64,000 nt of DNA from JBDGYW01 sp964518955 (GTDB taxonomy: Bacteria; Gemmatimonadota; Gemmatimonadetes; Gemmatimonadales; GWC2-71-9), in the NCBI GenBank assembly GCA_964518955.1, contig CAZFHS010000024.1:26695-90694 (forward strand), given 5' to 3'. The position numbers and the translations under genes were made by a program. The notes beneath the pieces were generated by a model. It was not told the origin of the DNA. It did no database searches and saw nothing but the letters and a program-made list of their open reading frames with translations. This document shows positions 8,015 through 16,117 of this stretch, one piece after another (positions within the stretch are counted from its first letter, which is position 1; each line of letters opens with the position of its first letter).

Positions 8015-10719
8015 CGGTCGACCCTCGCCCTTTCGACGACAGCCGCCGCTTGAGCCACAGCGGCGCCCGCGTGTAAGATCGTGTCCGGAATATCCCGTGC
8101 CGCCGAAGCCGATCCGGCTGCAAACACGCCTTCGATACTAGTGCGAGTCGGAAAGAGATCTTCGTTGATTTCATTGACGTACGCGTACGGATCGGCATCG
8201 AGCTTCGCATCCCCGAAAAGTCGGAAGGCATCGGTGTTCGGCATCAGCCCCACAGAAAGGACAACCAGGTCGTGTTCCATCTCTTGATGCCCGCCTCCAC
8301 CCTCGATATCCTCGTAGGATAGAACGAGGTTGGATTCCTCGTTCTCCTCGATCCTGGCCACCTTGCCCTTCACGAACGCGACGCCCATACCCTTGGCCTG
8401 CTCGAAAAACTCATCGTACCCTTTACCGAATGCGCGGATGTCTATGTAGTAGATGGTGATGTCGGCCAGAGGCAGAGCGCCCATGATGAGCTGCGCCTGC
8501 TTGATCGAATACATGCAGCACACCCGGGAACAAAGAGGATTGTCTATGCTGCAGTCCCTCGAGCCGGTGCAAAGCACGAACGCAATGTTGTCGGGTTGCT
8601 TGCCGTCAGATGGTCGGAGCACGCTATTAAAAGGTTTGGTCGGAGAAACCAGGCGGTCCATCTGCATCGCCGTAATCACATTGGGGTACCGACCGTAACC
8701 GTACTCAGGCTTTCCGTGCGGATCGAACAGCTTGATGCCGGTGGACAGAATCACCGACTTGACTTCAGCGGTCAAGCTCTCGGCGCGCAGGTCGAAGTGA
8801 ATGGCATCGGCCGGACAGACGTGGATGCACTCGTGGCACTCCGAGCAGCCAGCGCAGTCGAGGCAGCGGTTGGCACTGAAGCGAGCTTCGTCTTCGCTCA
8901 GTGTACCCTCAATTTCAGCAAAGCTCCGAATGCGCTGGTGAACCGGGAGTTCAATCGGGAGGATTCGCTCTCGTTTCGACGAGATTTCGCGGCCGAGCAC
9001 GGCAGCCTTGTCCATCGTTGGCAACCGATCGTCAAAGGTGACGTCGGTGAGCGAGGCACCACGCAGGTACCGGTCGATGTAAAAGGCGGCGCGCTTGCCT
9101 TGGCCGATGGCCTCAACGATCGAAGCCGGGCCGCTGACCACATCTCCACCTGCGAAGACAGATGGGATAGTTGTCTCGAGTGTCTCGGCGTTGACCTGGA
9201 TGGTTTCATCCCGATTGGTGTCGAGCACGTTCTTGAACGGTTCGGTTTCCGGCCGCAGCCCGATGGCCAGCACAACCATGTCCACCGCCATCGTAGCCTC
9301 AGAGCCATCGATAGGAACCGGCCGCCGCCTGCCGCTGTCATCCGGTTCGCCCAACTCCATGGACAGGTACTCGAGTTGCGACACGCGCCCGTCGTCCCCC
9401 AGGAACCGCGTGGGGTTCTTTAAAGCCTGGAGTTCCACGCCTTCATCCAGGGCTCCCTGCACCTCCCAATCATGGGCGGGCATCTCGGCGCGGCTCCGCC
9501 GGTACATGATGATGACCTTGGTCGCTCCCAACCGAACGGCGACCCGGGCCGGATCGATGGCCGAGTTACCGCCGCCGATCACCACCACTGTCTTGCCGGT
9601 GAGGTCGGATAGCTGGCCTGAGTTGGCCTTGCGCAGGAACTCCATACAATCCAACACGCCTTCGAGGTCCTCGCCCGCCACCTTCATCTTCCATGCGTCG
9701 CCGGTACCCACGGCCAGGAAAACGGAGTCAAAACCGGAATCCTTCAGCGACTGAACGGACTCTACGCGCGTGCCAGTCTGGATCTCCACGCCGAGGGCCG
9801 TGATGTTCTTGATGTCCCGATCGACCACGTCTTTTGGCAGCCGGTATGCCGGAATCGCATACCTCAACATGCCACCCGCCTCTGGGGCCGCTTCAAAGAT
9901 CGTAGCTGTGTAGCCCTTCTTGGCCAGGTGGTAAGCAGCAGAAAGCCCCGCTGGACCTGAGCCCACTACAGCGACCTTTTCGGCGAGTCGGTTCTCGGGA
10001 GGTCCGTACTCGGGCTCCGGGTGGGATTCATAGTAGCGATCGACCATAAACCGTTTGATGTGGCGAATCGAGACCGTGCCCTCGAGGTCTCCGCGGGTGC
10101 AGGCATCTTCACACGGAGCGTAGCAGGCCCGCGCAAGACTGCCGGGAAGCGGTGCGTCTTCCATGTGAAGATGGAATGCCTCATCGAACTTCCCGCTACG
10201 TACCAGTGAGACGTAGCCGTGAGCCTTCACTCCCGCCGGACACGTACCCGAACAGGGTGACGAGCCTCGCAGGTCCATTCTCGCCTTCTTGGGCACCGCT
10301 TGCGGAAAGGGAATGTTGGCCGCGCGGCGGGCTACCATGTCGGAGTTGAACTCGTCGGGAATCGCCACCGTGCAGGCTGTTTCACATTCGCCGCACCCGG
10401 TACAGGCCGCCGGATCCACGAACGTGGGATTGCGGCGAAACTCCACCCTGAAGCTGCCGTCCTGCTTCTTCTCGATCCCCTCGACTTCACTATTGGTGAA
10501 CACCGTGACGTTTGGGTGGTGAGACGTCGCGGCCATCTTGGGTGTCGAGATGCAGCTCGAGCAATCGAGGGTGGGGAAAACCTTGCTCAGCAGGATCATC
10601 TTCCCGCCGATGCTCGCGTCCTTCTCGATCAGGAGCACCTTGTGCCCCATGTCGCCCAGGGTCAACGCCGATTCCATGCCGGCGATGCCGCCCCCGACGA
10701 TAAGGTGGTCGTAGTCCAT
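8011..10719 (-). CDS. HdrA-like protein with a nested GltD-type NAD(P)H:flavin oxidoreductase module
   Basis: 902 residues from ATG 10719. The first 120 residues are the front of an HdrA: DHLIVGGGIAGMESALTLGD, DCSSC (C53, C56) and a ferredoxin site CTGCGECETAC (about 106-116). Residues about 156-560 are a complete glutamate-synthase-beta (GltD/NfnB-like) unit: Cys-rich entry CSGTCPAGVK and ACYAPCEDACTRG, FAD fold VAVVGSGPAGLSAAYHLAKK (249-268), NAD(P)H fold VVVIGGGNSAIDPARVAVRLG (from about 378) and AGGDVV. HdrA then resumes with Cys cluster CLDCAGCSECHECIHVCP (619-636) and the CSRVCC segment. The architecture predicts NAD(P)H-linked electron exchange built into HdrA. It ends at the hdrA start (ATGA overlap). 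Confidence 0.88.
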   Translation of the reverse strand: MDYDHLIVGGGIAGMESALTLGDMGHKVLLIEKDASIGGKMILLSKVFPTLDCSSCISTPKMAATSHHPNVTVFTNSEVEGIEKKQDGSFRVEFRRNPTFVDPAACTGCGECETACTVAIPDEFNSDMVARRAANIPFPQAVPKKARMDLRGSSPCSGTCPAGVKAHGYVSLVRSGKFDEAFHLHMEDAPLPGSLARACYAPCEDACTRGDLEGTVSIRHIKRFMVDRYYESHPEPEYGPPENRLAEKVAVVGSGPAGLSAAYHLAKKGYTATIFEAAPEAGGMLRYAIPAYRLPKDVVDRDIKNITALGVEIQTGTRVESVQSLKDSGFDSVFLAVGTGDAWKMKVAGEDLEGVLDCMEFLRKANSGQLSDLTGKTVVVIGGGNSAIDPARVAVRLGATKVIIMYRRSRAEMPAHDWEVQGALDEGVELQALKNPTRFLGDDGRVSQLEYLSMELGEPDDSGRRRPVPIDGSEATMAVDMVVLAIGLRPETEPFKNVLDTNRDETIQVNAETLETTIPSVFAGGDVVSGPASIVEAIGQGKRAAFYIDRYLRGASLTDVTFDDRLPTMDKAAVLGREISSKRERILPIELPVHQRIRSFAEIEGTLSEDEARFSANRCLDCAGCSECHECIHVCPADAIHFDLRAESLTAEVKSVILSTGIKLFDPHGKPEYGYGRYPNVITAMQMDRLVSPTKPFNSVLRPSDGKQPDNIAFVLCTGSRDCSIDNPLCSRVCCMYSIKQAQLIMGALPLADITIYYIDIRAFGKGYDEFFEQAKGMGVAFVKGKVARIEENEESNLVLSYEDIEGGGGHQEMEHDLVVLSVGLMPNTDAFRLFGDAKLDADPYAYVNEINEDLFPTRTSIEGVFAAGSASAARDIPDTILHAGAAVAQAAAVVERARVDR

Positions 10720-10731
10720 TTGGATTTACTC

Positions 10732-11160
10732 TCAGGAGGAACAAACTTGAGTCAACAAAGTCTTGAACTTCTCAACGTGCGAAACGAACGACTCGGCACA
10801 AACGGAGCAAATTGCCGCCATCTTCAGCCGTCTCGGATCGTGCCCGCCATTCTCCATTAACTCCTGCGCTCGAGCCACCACCTGCCCCGTGCGATCGGTA
10901 CAGTCGTTCACATACGCGCAGTCTGTCCCGTCAGCGGCGATGAACACCCCGTCGAACCCGGCATCGAGCGCGTAGGTTATCCAACTCGGCTTGATTCCGG
11001 ACGAGCAGGGTACGGGAACCACCAACACCGATGTCGGATAATCCATGTGGGAGCCGCCAGCCAGGTCGATCCCCAAATCGGAGATGCCCGTGGTGGAGAA
11101 GGCGAGAATACGGGGAGCGTCGCCTTCTGTTCCGCTCCCCCGGTCCTCATGGGAGTTCAC
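10732..11160 (-). CDS. mvhD: MvhD-like iron-sulfur linker subunit
   Basis: 142 residues from GTG 11160, overlapping the tusA stop as GTGA. The MvhD-family core is recognisable: VLVVPVPCSSGIKPSWITYA, then GVFIAADGTDCAYVNDC and a late Cys pair AICSVCAESF. MvhD normally holds a 2Fe-2S cluster that connects HdrA to a hydrogenase, formate dehydrogenase or NADH unit. Here the N-terminal CxxC that often begins the family is absent (the position reads AFSTTGISDLG), so ligand usage may differ. No hydrogenase is encoded in the window; the neighbouring HdrA with a GltD module is the most likely electron input. Confidence 0.85.
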   Translation of the reverse strand: MNSHEDRGSGTEGDAPRILAFSTTGISDLGIDLAGGSHMDYPTSVLVVPVPCSSGIKPSWITYALDAGFDGVFIAADGTDCAYVNDCTDRTGQVVARAQELMENGGHDPRRLKMAAICSVCAESFVSHVEKFKTLLTQVCSS

Positions 11161-11417
11161 CGAGCACCCCTACGCACGAACAGGCGCCAATAGCCAGCCT
11201 CCTCGACATTGCCCAGGTATTCGTGCTTGACTTTGTTAGACCAAAGCGGGATGTCCTCGTTGGTACCTTCGTCGGACGAAAGGATCTCTAGGACTCCACC
11301 GTTCTTGGGAACCTTTGCCATGGCACGTTTTGCCTCTAGCAACGGTCCGGGACATGCGGTTCCTCTTGCGTCCACTACCTTGTCGACCGTCAATGCATTG
11401 AGTTCTGTATCGTTCAT
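11157..11417 (-). CDS. tusA: TusA/SirA-family sulfur carrier
   Basis: 86 residues from ATG 11417, with AAAGGAG upstream (plus-strand reading TCTCCTTT near 11430). The signature DARGTACPGPLLEAKRAM contains the single functional cysteine C22 in the CPxP context that carries a persulfide in TusA. The remaining fold (GGVLEILSSDEG, then a C-terminal strand) is normal length. It is the first structural gene of the hdr operon, 125 bp after arsR. In dissimilatory sulfur metabolism TusA passes sulfane sulfur between rhodaneses, DsrE proteins and the oxidising or reducing complex; the presence of DsrE in the same operon supports such a relay here. Confidence 0.9.
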   Translation of the reverse strand: MNDTELNALTVDKVVDARGTACPGPLLEAKRAMAKVPKNGGVLEILSSDEGTNEDIPLWSNKVKHEYLGNVEEAGYWRLFVRRGAR

Positions 11418-11542
11418 TTTTGTGTTTCTCCTTTATCAAGTGACCCAGCCTACCAGGAGCACTTCTGATGTCGGTTCCGTCTGTGTTCTCGAGATATCGC
11501 TGCTGTAACTGACTCTCTGGAGTGGTCGATCGGTGCGGCCCG

Positions 11543-11896
11543 TCAGTCCACGACTCCCACAGGATCGACCTCGATTTCCTTAGCTATCTCTCCCCGCCTC
11601 TTCATGCCATCCAGCAGTATCGTGCGAATGGCAATGCAAGCATCCATCAGCCGTGGATCGGTGGCACGGTAGTAAACGGTCTGGCCGTCCTTCCTAGCCT
11701 CGACGATGTTTTTGCCTCTGAGAGCCGACAGGTGCTGACTGACGGTTGCCATAGCTGTGTCCATACTGCCTGCAAGCTCACCCACGCTCAACTCCCGTTT
11801 GCTGAGCAACGCAAGGATCATCAGTCTCTTGGGGTTCGCGAGCATCTTGCAGAAGTCGGCATGCAGATGAAAGATTTCTTCATTTCGTATTTGCAT
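11543..11896 (-). CDS. ArsR-family transcriptional repressor of the hdr operon
   Basis: 117 residues from ATG 11896. The winged-helix core is clear: CKMLANPKRLMILALLSKRE, then LSVGELAGSMDTAMATVSQHLSALR (recognition helix) and the wing KDGQTVYYRATD. There is no metal-binding ELCVCDL-type motif. The cysteines are C16 in helix 1 and C87 in the C-terminal helix, an arrangement that could form a disulfide or polysulfide bridge as in thiol-sensing ArsR relatives of sulfur loci (inference). It lies 125 bp upstream of tusA on the same strand, so it is probably cotranscribed and autoregulated. A palindrome overlaps its own start codon. Confidence 0.85.
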   Translation of the reverse strand: MQIRNEEIFHLHADFCKMLANPKRLMILALLSKRELSVGELAGSMDTAMATVSQHLSALRGKNIVEARKDGQTVYYRATDPRLMDACIAIRTILLDGMKRRGEIAKEIEVDPVGVVD

Positions 11897-11931
11897 AATT
11901 ACGAAATTACAGATATTGTTAAGTTTGTCAA
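11882..11931 (-). promoter_or_regulatory. arsR-hdr promoter with overlapping palindromic operator
   Basis: On the minus strand TTGACA (11931-11926), a 16-base spacer and TAATTT (11909-11904) form a sigma-70-type promoter. The perfect 8-bp inverted repeat ATTTCGTA (11882-11889) / TACGAAAT (11900-11907) overlaps the -10 element and the arsR ATG at 11896-11894, an ideal repressor position. The -10 box ends 7 bases before the ATG and there is no ribosome site, so the arsR message may be leaderless. The same site could also affect the divergent gene at 12006. Confidence 0.65.
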
Positions 11932-12005
11932 GGCAAATTGTTAGCGTGATTCCGTGACGACAGTCTGCAAGTGAGACGATGCGGATCCCAGGGGAGGTAC
12001 AAACC

Positions 12006-12317
12006 GTGAACGATGCATCCAGAGAAGTGGTAGAGCGCCTAGGGAAACAGCCTATCTTGACGCTGGGAGCTGGCCAGTGGACGGGCATCGCCGACCAGTT
12101 CGAGGTGATCGAACGTCACTCGACTTTCATCAGTGGCGACCTCCTGATCGTCCGTCTCGAAAAGTATTATGCCGCCGTCGAACAACCCGCCACCGACGAA
12201 CGCGTCATGCGCCGCCTGGGCGATATCGATGAAGTTCGCCATTTCGTTTCAAATCGGCTCGAGGATTATGAGCGGATGTGGGACGGTTGCGGGTGCAAGA
12301 TCGACTACTACACGTAG
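12006..12317 (+). CDS. Unrecognised small protein divergent from the hdr operon
   Basis: 103 residues from GTG 12006, chosen because GGGGAGGT stands 6 bases upstream; an in-frame ATG at 11979 lacks such a site. The sequence is mixed alpha/beta, with GKQPILTLGAGQWTGIADQ near the start, a helical middle and a C-terminal WDGCGCKIDYYT holding the only two cysteines (CGC). No signal peptide or membrane segment. I do not recognise the family. Its position beside the ArsR operator suggests co-regulation with the hdr operon, which is inference. Confidence 0.6.
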   Translation: MNDASREVVERLGKQPILTLGAGQWTGIADQFEVIERHSTFISGDLLIVRLEKYYAAVEQPATDERVMRRLGDIDEVRHFVSNRLEDYERMWDGCGCKIDYYT

Positions 12318-12368
12318 GGAGTGCAGCGGACCAATCCGACGATGTCTGGGATGTCGTGCGGTTCTTGC

Positions 12369-14234
12369 TCATAACCCTCCCAGCCCCCGAAAGCCCAACT
12401 GGGCGCTGATACCCAACCGTTGGTAGAAATCGTTTCGGAACCCGGTGTTGGTCCGAGACCATTCGGCCCGAAAGGTCACCACGTGAGTCTTGTCCGCGGG
12501 GCGGGTTAGTTGGAACACCAAGATGGAACCCGTATCCTGGTCCGAGGGCGCTACCCTGACGTCCTCGGAACCGGGGTTCATGTAGGTCCTGTGGGAGAGG
12601 GCTCCGTAAGCCAAGATCGAACCTCCTCTCCAAGGCAGAGCCAGTACCACGGTGGCGCGTTCCGAGCGGTAGTCGTAAGCCTGAAGACGAGAGTCGTTCC
12701 AGGCCACAGCAGCTGTGAGCCGTACCAGTGCCCTCCCCTCCAATGACCAGTCCGCTCCCACACCCATCAGCGTGTCTTCCCGTCGCGCATCGCCCTCCAA
12801 CGAGAACCCGCGCCGGGACGTCATGGCGGAGAGCCTGGCGGAACCCGAGACCCAATTACGCACCAAAGCAGCTTGGGCGTTGATGCCTTGACCATCGAGG
12901 CTCTTCCATTCCTCAGGTCCGAAACGGATGATGTTTCCTCCACCCCCCAGTTCCACGGCCCACTGGGGATGCAAAAACACGGCTGCGCGGCTCGCCAGGC
13001 CTCCCTCCTTCCGCCCGGGCTCGAGGTAGGCAGGCAAAGGCAAAGGATCCGAGAGAAACCTGCCCTTTTGCCAAGCCGTAACCTGCCAGCTAACCTTCCC
13101 ACCGCCCATCGCACCCAGCAGGCTCTCCCGAACCTCGCCCGCTACCTCAGCCGAGGTGGAGGAGGGACCGAGCTGGACAGCCCGCCCCCCCAGCCACGGT
13201 TCAACCGTGAGCTGCATGCCACCGCCAATGATGCTCGAGAACAGAACCGACGAGCCACCCGAGAGACGCAGGCCCATGCGGCCGTTCCCCTCTCCTTTGA
13301 ACGTCATCAGGGTGACCCCCAGGGTCATCTCCCGCGTCACGGACCCATCACCCACCCGGTCGGGGGCTCCGGCGTGAGCCTCCGGAAAGCCCGAACTTGC
13401 AGCGAGTTGCTCCGTGAGACGGTCCAAAGACCCCACGGTAACGGCCGTGGCGTCACCATGGCCCCTATCGCTATTGCTCTCCGGGCTGAAGTGCTCCAAC
13501 GGAAGATCCGCAGGGGATCCCATTGTGGGTGGAGGCGGCGGTATGCCACACCCGCAGCCGACATCCGGCTCGGACTCGCTACCTGCTTCACCTCGAACGG
13601 AAGGTGGCATAGCCGTCTCATCGAATAGACGAAGGTTGCCTAGGAAGAGGCGGCGCTCGTCCTGGAGCCGACGAATGGTCCTCAGGCGGGCACGCTCCCT
13701 CGCCACGATCCGCGTCAGGGCAGACAGGGTGGGAGCTGCCGAGGAAAGGGGATCCACCGCATCGGTCGAATCACCCTGGTCCCGAAGCTCCTCGAGCTCC
13801 GATTCCAACTCCTCGATCTGCTCCTCAAAGGCTGGCCGTTGCCTAGGGTCGGCATCTTCTGCGGCTATTTGGAGGGCTACGGCTAGAGCTTCCAAGGCTC
13901 CCATCAGACCGTGCCGAGCTTCACCTGCCGCAGCAACAGCCTCTCCGATTTCTTGATCCAGCAAGGCGATGCTATCGGCGAGGTACTGAATCTCCCCAAT
14001 AAGCACCGTTCTGCGCTGCCTGGAACCTTCCGGCAGCGAGACAATCTGCTGGGCCGCGGTCAGGAATTGCGTTGCGGCCCCAACACGACTCTCAACTAAA
14101 ACTTCTACCCGTTGGAGTTCCAACGAGTGCGTGAATCTCAGGAGGCTGGGATCGGTGAGGGTTTGGGCGGGACACATCGCCCAAGGCCAGATACCCCAAA
14201 AGACAACAAACAGCAACCATCGAACACAGTGCAT
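12369..14234 (-). CDS. Exported protein with coiled-coil front and probable outer-membrane beta-type C-terminus; unknown function
   Basis: 621 residues from ATG 14234. A signal peptide is evident (hydrophobic CVRWLLFVVFWGIWPWAM, likely cut after PAQ). Residues about 30-220 are strongly helical and charged with heptad character (EEQIEELESELEELRDQ). Then comes a short CGCG plus Pro-rich linker (CGCGIPPPPPTMG), and from about 330 to the end an alternating polar/hydrophobic, Gly/aromatic-rich region that looks like transmembrane beta strands or a beta-rich surface domain. The last strand does not end in the usual aromatic residue. Family not recognised. It is convergent with the small gene ending at 12317 and divergent from a sigma-54 activator gene. 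Confidence 0.6.
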   Translation of the reverse strand: MHCVRWLLFVVFWGIWPWAMCPAQTLTDPSLLRFTHSLELQRVEVLVESRVGAATQFLTAAQQIVSLPEGSRQRRTVLIGEIQYLADSIALLDQEIGEAVAAAGEARHGLMGALEALAVALQIAAEDADPRQRPAFEEQIEELESELEELRDQGDSTDAVDPLSSAAPTLSALTRIVARERARLRTIRRLQDERRLFLGNLRLFDETAMPPSVRGEAGSESEPDVGCGCGIPPPPPTMGSPADLPLEHFSPESNSDRGHGDATAVTVGSLDRLTEQLAASSGFPEAHAGAPDRVGDGSVTREMTLGVTLMTFKGEGNGRMGLRLSGGSSVLFSSIIGGGMQLTVEPWLGGRAVQLGPSSTSAEVAGEVRESLLGAMGGGKVSWQVTAWQKGRFLSDPLPLPAYLEPGRKEGGLASRAAVFLHPQWAVELGGGGNIIRFGPEEWKSLDGQGINAQAALVRNWVSGSARLSAMTSRRGFSLEGDARREDTLMGVGADWSLEGRALVRLTAAVAWNDSRLQAYDYRSERATVVLALPWRGGSILAYGALSHRTYMNPGSEDVRVAPSDQDTGSILVFQLTRPADKTHVVTFRAEWSRTNTGFRNDFYQRLGISAQLGFRGLGGL

Positions 14235-14446
14235 GACAGGGCCACCCTCGCGATGTCCTTAGCGACAGGAATGTCCTGAAATGTACGAATGGAAAGTAAA
14301 GGGCATATACGGTGAAATACGTACAGACAGAACGGTGCACATCGTGTTTGATGGCAACCGGTTGTACTTTCAGACTCAGCCATTGGCTACAAGTGCCGGA
14401 ACAGTGTACCGCGAGCCAATGCAAAGATCGTTCATGGAGCTGAGGC

Positions 14447-15844
14447 ATGACAGAGAAGCAAACCTCAAATGCCACATCCGGCGTAAACGTTTTGTCTCCC
14501 GCCCGTTTCGAGGCCGTACTCAGCAGCATCACCGACGGTGTCTTCACGATCGACGCGGACGGACGCATAACCTGCTTCAACCGTGCCGCAGAGGAGATAA
14601 CCGGATTCTCTCAGTCAGAAGCCATCGGACGCCCCTGTCACGAGATATTCAGGGCGAACATCTGCGGCGAGGCTTGCGCCTTACGATATACGATCGACAC
14701 GGGCAAACCCGTGGTGAACCTCTTGGTTCACATTACTAACGCCGACGGTGTCCAAGTGCCGGTCAGCATTTCAACCTCAGTCTTCCGAAACGAGGAAGGA
14801 GAACTCGAAGGAGGCGTCGAGACCTTTCGCGATCTGGGTCAGGTGGAGCGCCTGCGAAAGGCGCTAGAGCAGACCTATACGTTCGGCGATATCGTCAGCA
14901 AGAGTGACAGTATGCGCCGGGTATTGGAAATCCTGCCCACCGTAGCGGCGAGTGAAAGCACGGTTCTCATAAGTGGCGAGAGCGGTACCGGGAAGGAGTT
15001 GGTAGCTCGAGCCATGCACGATCTCAGCCCTCGTAAGCAGGGGCCGTTCGTGCCAGTCAATTGCGCCGGCGTTCCAGACACACTCATCGAAGCCGAGTTG
15101 TTTGGGCACGAAGCGGGTGCTTTCACCGGTGCGATAAAGGCTCGAAAAGGCAAGTTCGCAAGAGCCGAGAAGGGAACGCTGTTCCTCGACGAGATCGGCG
15201 ACCTTCCGCTGGAGCTGCAGGCAAAACTCCTGCGCGTACTCCAGGAACGGGTTTACGAGCCAATTGGCGGTGCCAAAACGGAGGCAGCCGATGTACGCAT
15301 CGTTGCCGCAACGAACCACGACCTGGGTGTCATGGTAGCCGATGGCCGCTTCCGCGAGGATCTCTATTACCGGATCAACGTATTCGACATGGAATTGCCT
15401 CCTCTTCGTGCGCGCCACGGAGACGTCCCACTCTTGGTGGACCACTTCGTCAGTCACTTCTCCGCAATTTCGGGGAAGCACGTAATCGGAGTGTCTCCCG
15501 ATGTGTTAGCGTTACTGCTTTCTCACGATTATCCAGGTAACGTTCGCGAGCTAAACAACATCATCGAGCATGCCGTGGTCCTCTGCCAGGGTTCTATGAT
15601 TCGCGAGGAGCATCTCCCCAGATACCTACTGGAGCAATCTCCCGATTCGGGGGCTGCGGGTGAACCCAGGCTCCTCGATGATTGCGAACGCCGCACGATA
15701 CTCTCCGCCCTGAAAGAAAATCAGTGGAACCGATTGGCCGCAGCAAAACAGCTGGGCATCCACAAGACGACCCTGTTTCGGAAGATCAAAAAACTGAGGA
15801 TCGAGTTACCCGACACAGACGGTCGATCTCATCAGTCCGAGTAG
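14447..15844 (+). CDS. PAS-domain sigma-54-dependent transcriptional activator
   Basis: 465 residues from ATG 14447. Order: PAS domain (about 20-130) whose middle has three Cys in GRPCHEIFRANICGEAC; AAA+ domain (about 146-380) with Walker A GESGTGKE, the sigma-54 contact loop GAFTGA, Walker B GTLFLDEIGD and an arginine-finger region REDLYYRINVF; and a Fis-type helix-turn-helix (about 415-455, AAAKQLGIHKTTLFRKIKKL). There is no receiver domain, so the signal is presumably sensed directly by the Cys-containing PAS. Downstream lie a 14-bp inverted repeat and a -24/-12 element, suggesting local targets beginning with the gene at 16118. Confidence 0.93.
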   Translation: MTEKQTSNATSGVNVLSPARFEAVLSSITDGVFTIDADGRITCFNRAAEEITGFSQSEAIGRPCHEIFRANICGEACALRYTIDTGKPVVNLLVHITNADGVQVPVSISTSVFRNEEGELEGGVETFRDLGQVERLRKALEQTYTFGDIVSKSDSMRRVLEILPTVAASESTVLISGESGTGKELVARAMHDLSPRKQGPFVPVNCAGVPDTLIEAELFGHEAGAFTGAIKARKGKFARAEKGTLFLDEIGDLPLELQAKLLRVLQERVYEPIGGAKTEAADVRIVAATNHDLGVMVADGRFREDLYYRINVFDMELPPLRARHGDVPLLVDHFVSHFSAISGKHVIGVSPDVLALLLSHDYPGNVRELNNIIEHAVVLCQGSMIREEHLPRYLLEQSPDSGAAGEPRLLDDCERRTILSALKENQWNRLAAAKQLGIHKTTLFRKIKKLRIELPDTDGRSHQSE

Positions 15845-15885
15845 CCGGCACCCACCCTCGCTTTAAACCACTGCCCCATTCCCAA

Positions 15886-15919
15886 CCCAACAGGGTGGCA
15901 AACCGGCCACCCTGCTGGG
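15886..15919. promoter_or_regulatory. Inverted repeat, candidate upstream activating site
   Basis: CCCAACAGGGTGGC (15886-15899) and GCCACCCTGCTGGG (15906-15919) pair at 13 of 14 positions around a 6-base loop. It begins 42 bp after the activator stop codon and its centre is about 130 bp upstream of a -24/-12 element, the usual distance of an enhancer for a sigma-54 activator. There is no T-run after it, so a terminator is less likely, though a hairpin role is not excluded. Confidence 0.5.
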
Positions 15920-16031
15920 TCGCAGAAACGCTACCGTACCAGAATTCCCCAGGTCGGGTATTGCCCGTTCAGTGCGTTGAATCCCCAGGTATTGCGGCGT
16001 TTTTGGTGTTGCGCGCAGAACGCTCTGGCAA

Positions 16032-16047
16032 CGGCACGGTCGATGCC
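16032..16047 (+). promoter_or_regulatory. Candidate sigma-54 (-24/-12) promoter
   Basis: GG at 16033-16034 within GGCACG and GC at 16045-16046 within ATGC are separated by the required 10 bases, matching the TGGCACG-N4-TTGC consensus except at two positions. It lies 71 bp before the ATG at 16118 and directly downstream of a sigma-54 activator gene and its presumed binding site. By sequence alone such a site could arise by chance once or twice in a window this size; the context raises the likelihood. Confidence 0.5.
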
Positions 16048-16117
16048 ATAATTCCCCGTACAGGCCCACATGATTCCGTGGGCAGAGAAGAATTCCTCAA
16101 CTGAAACGGAGTGAATC

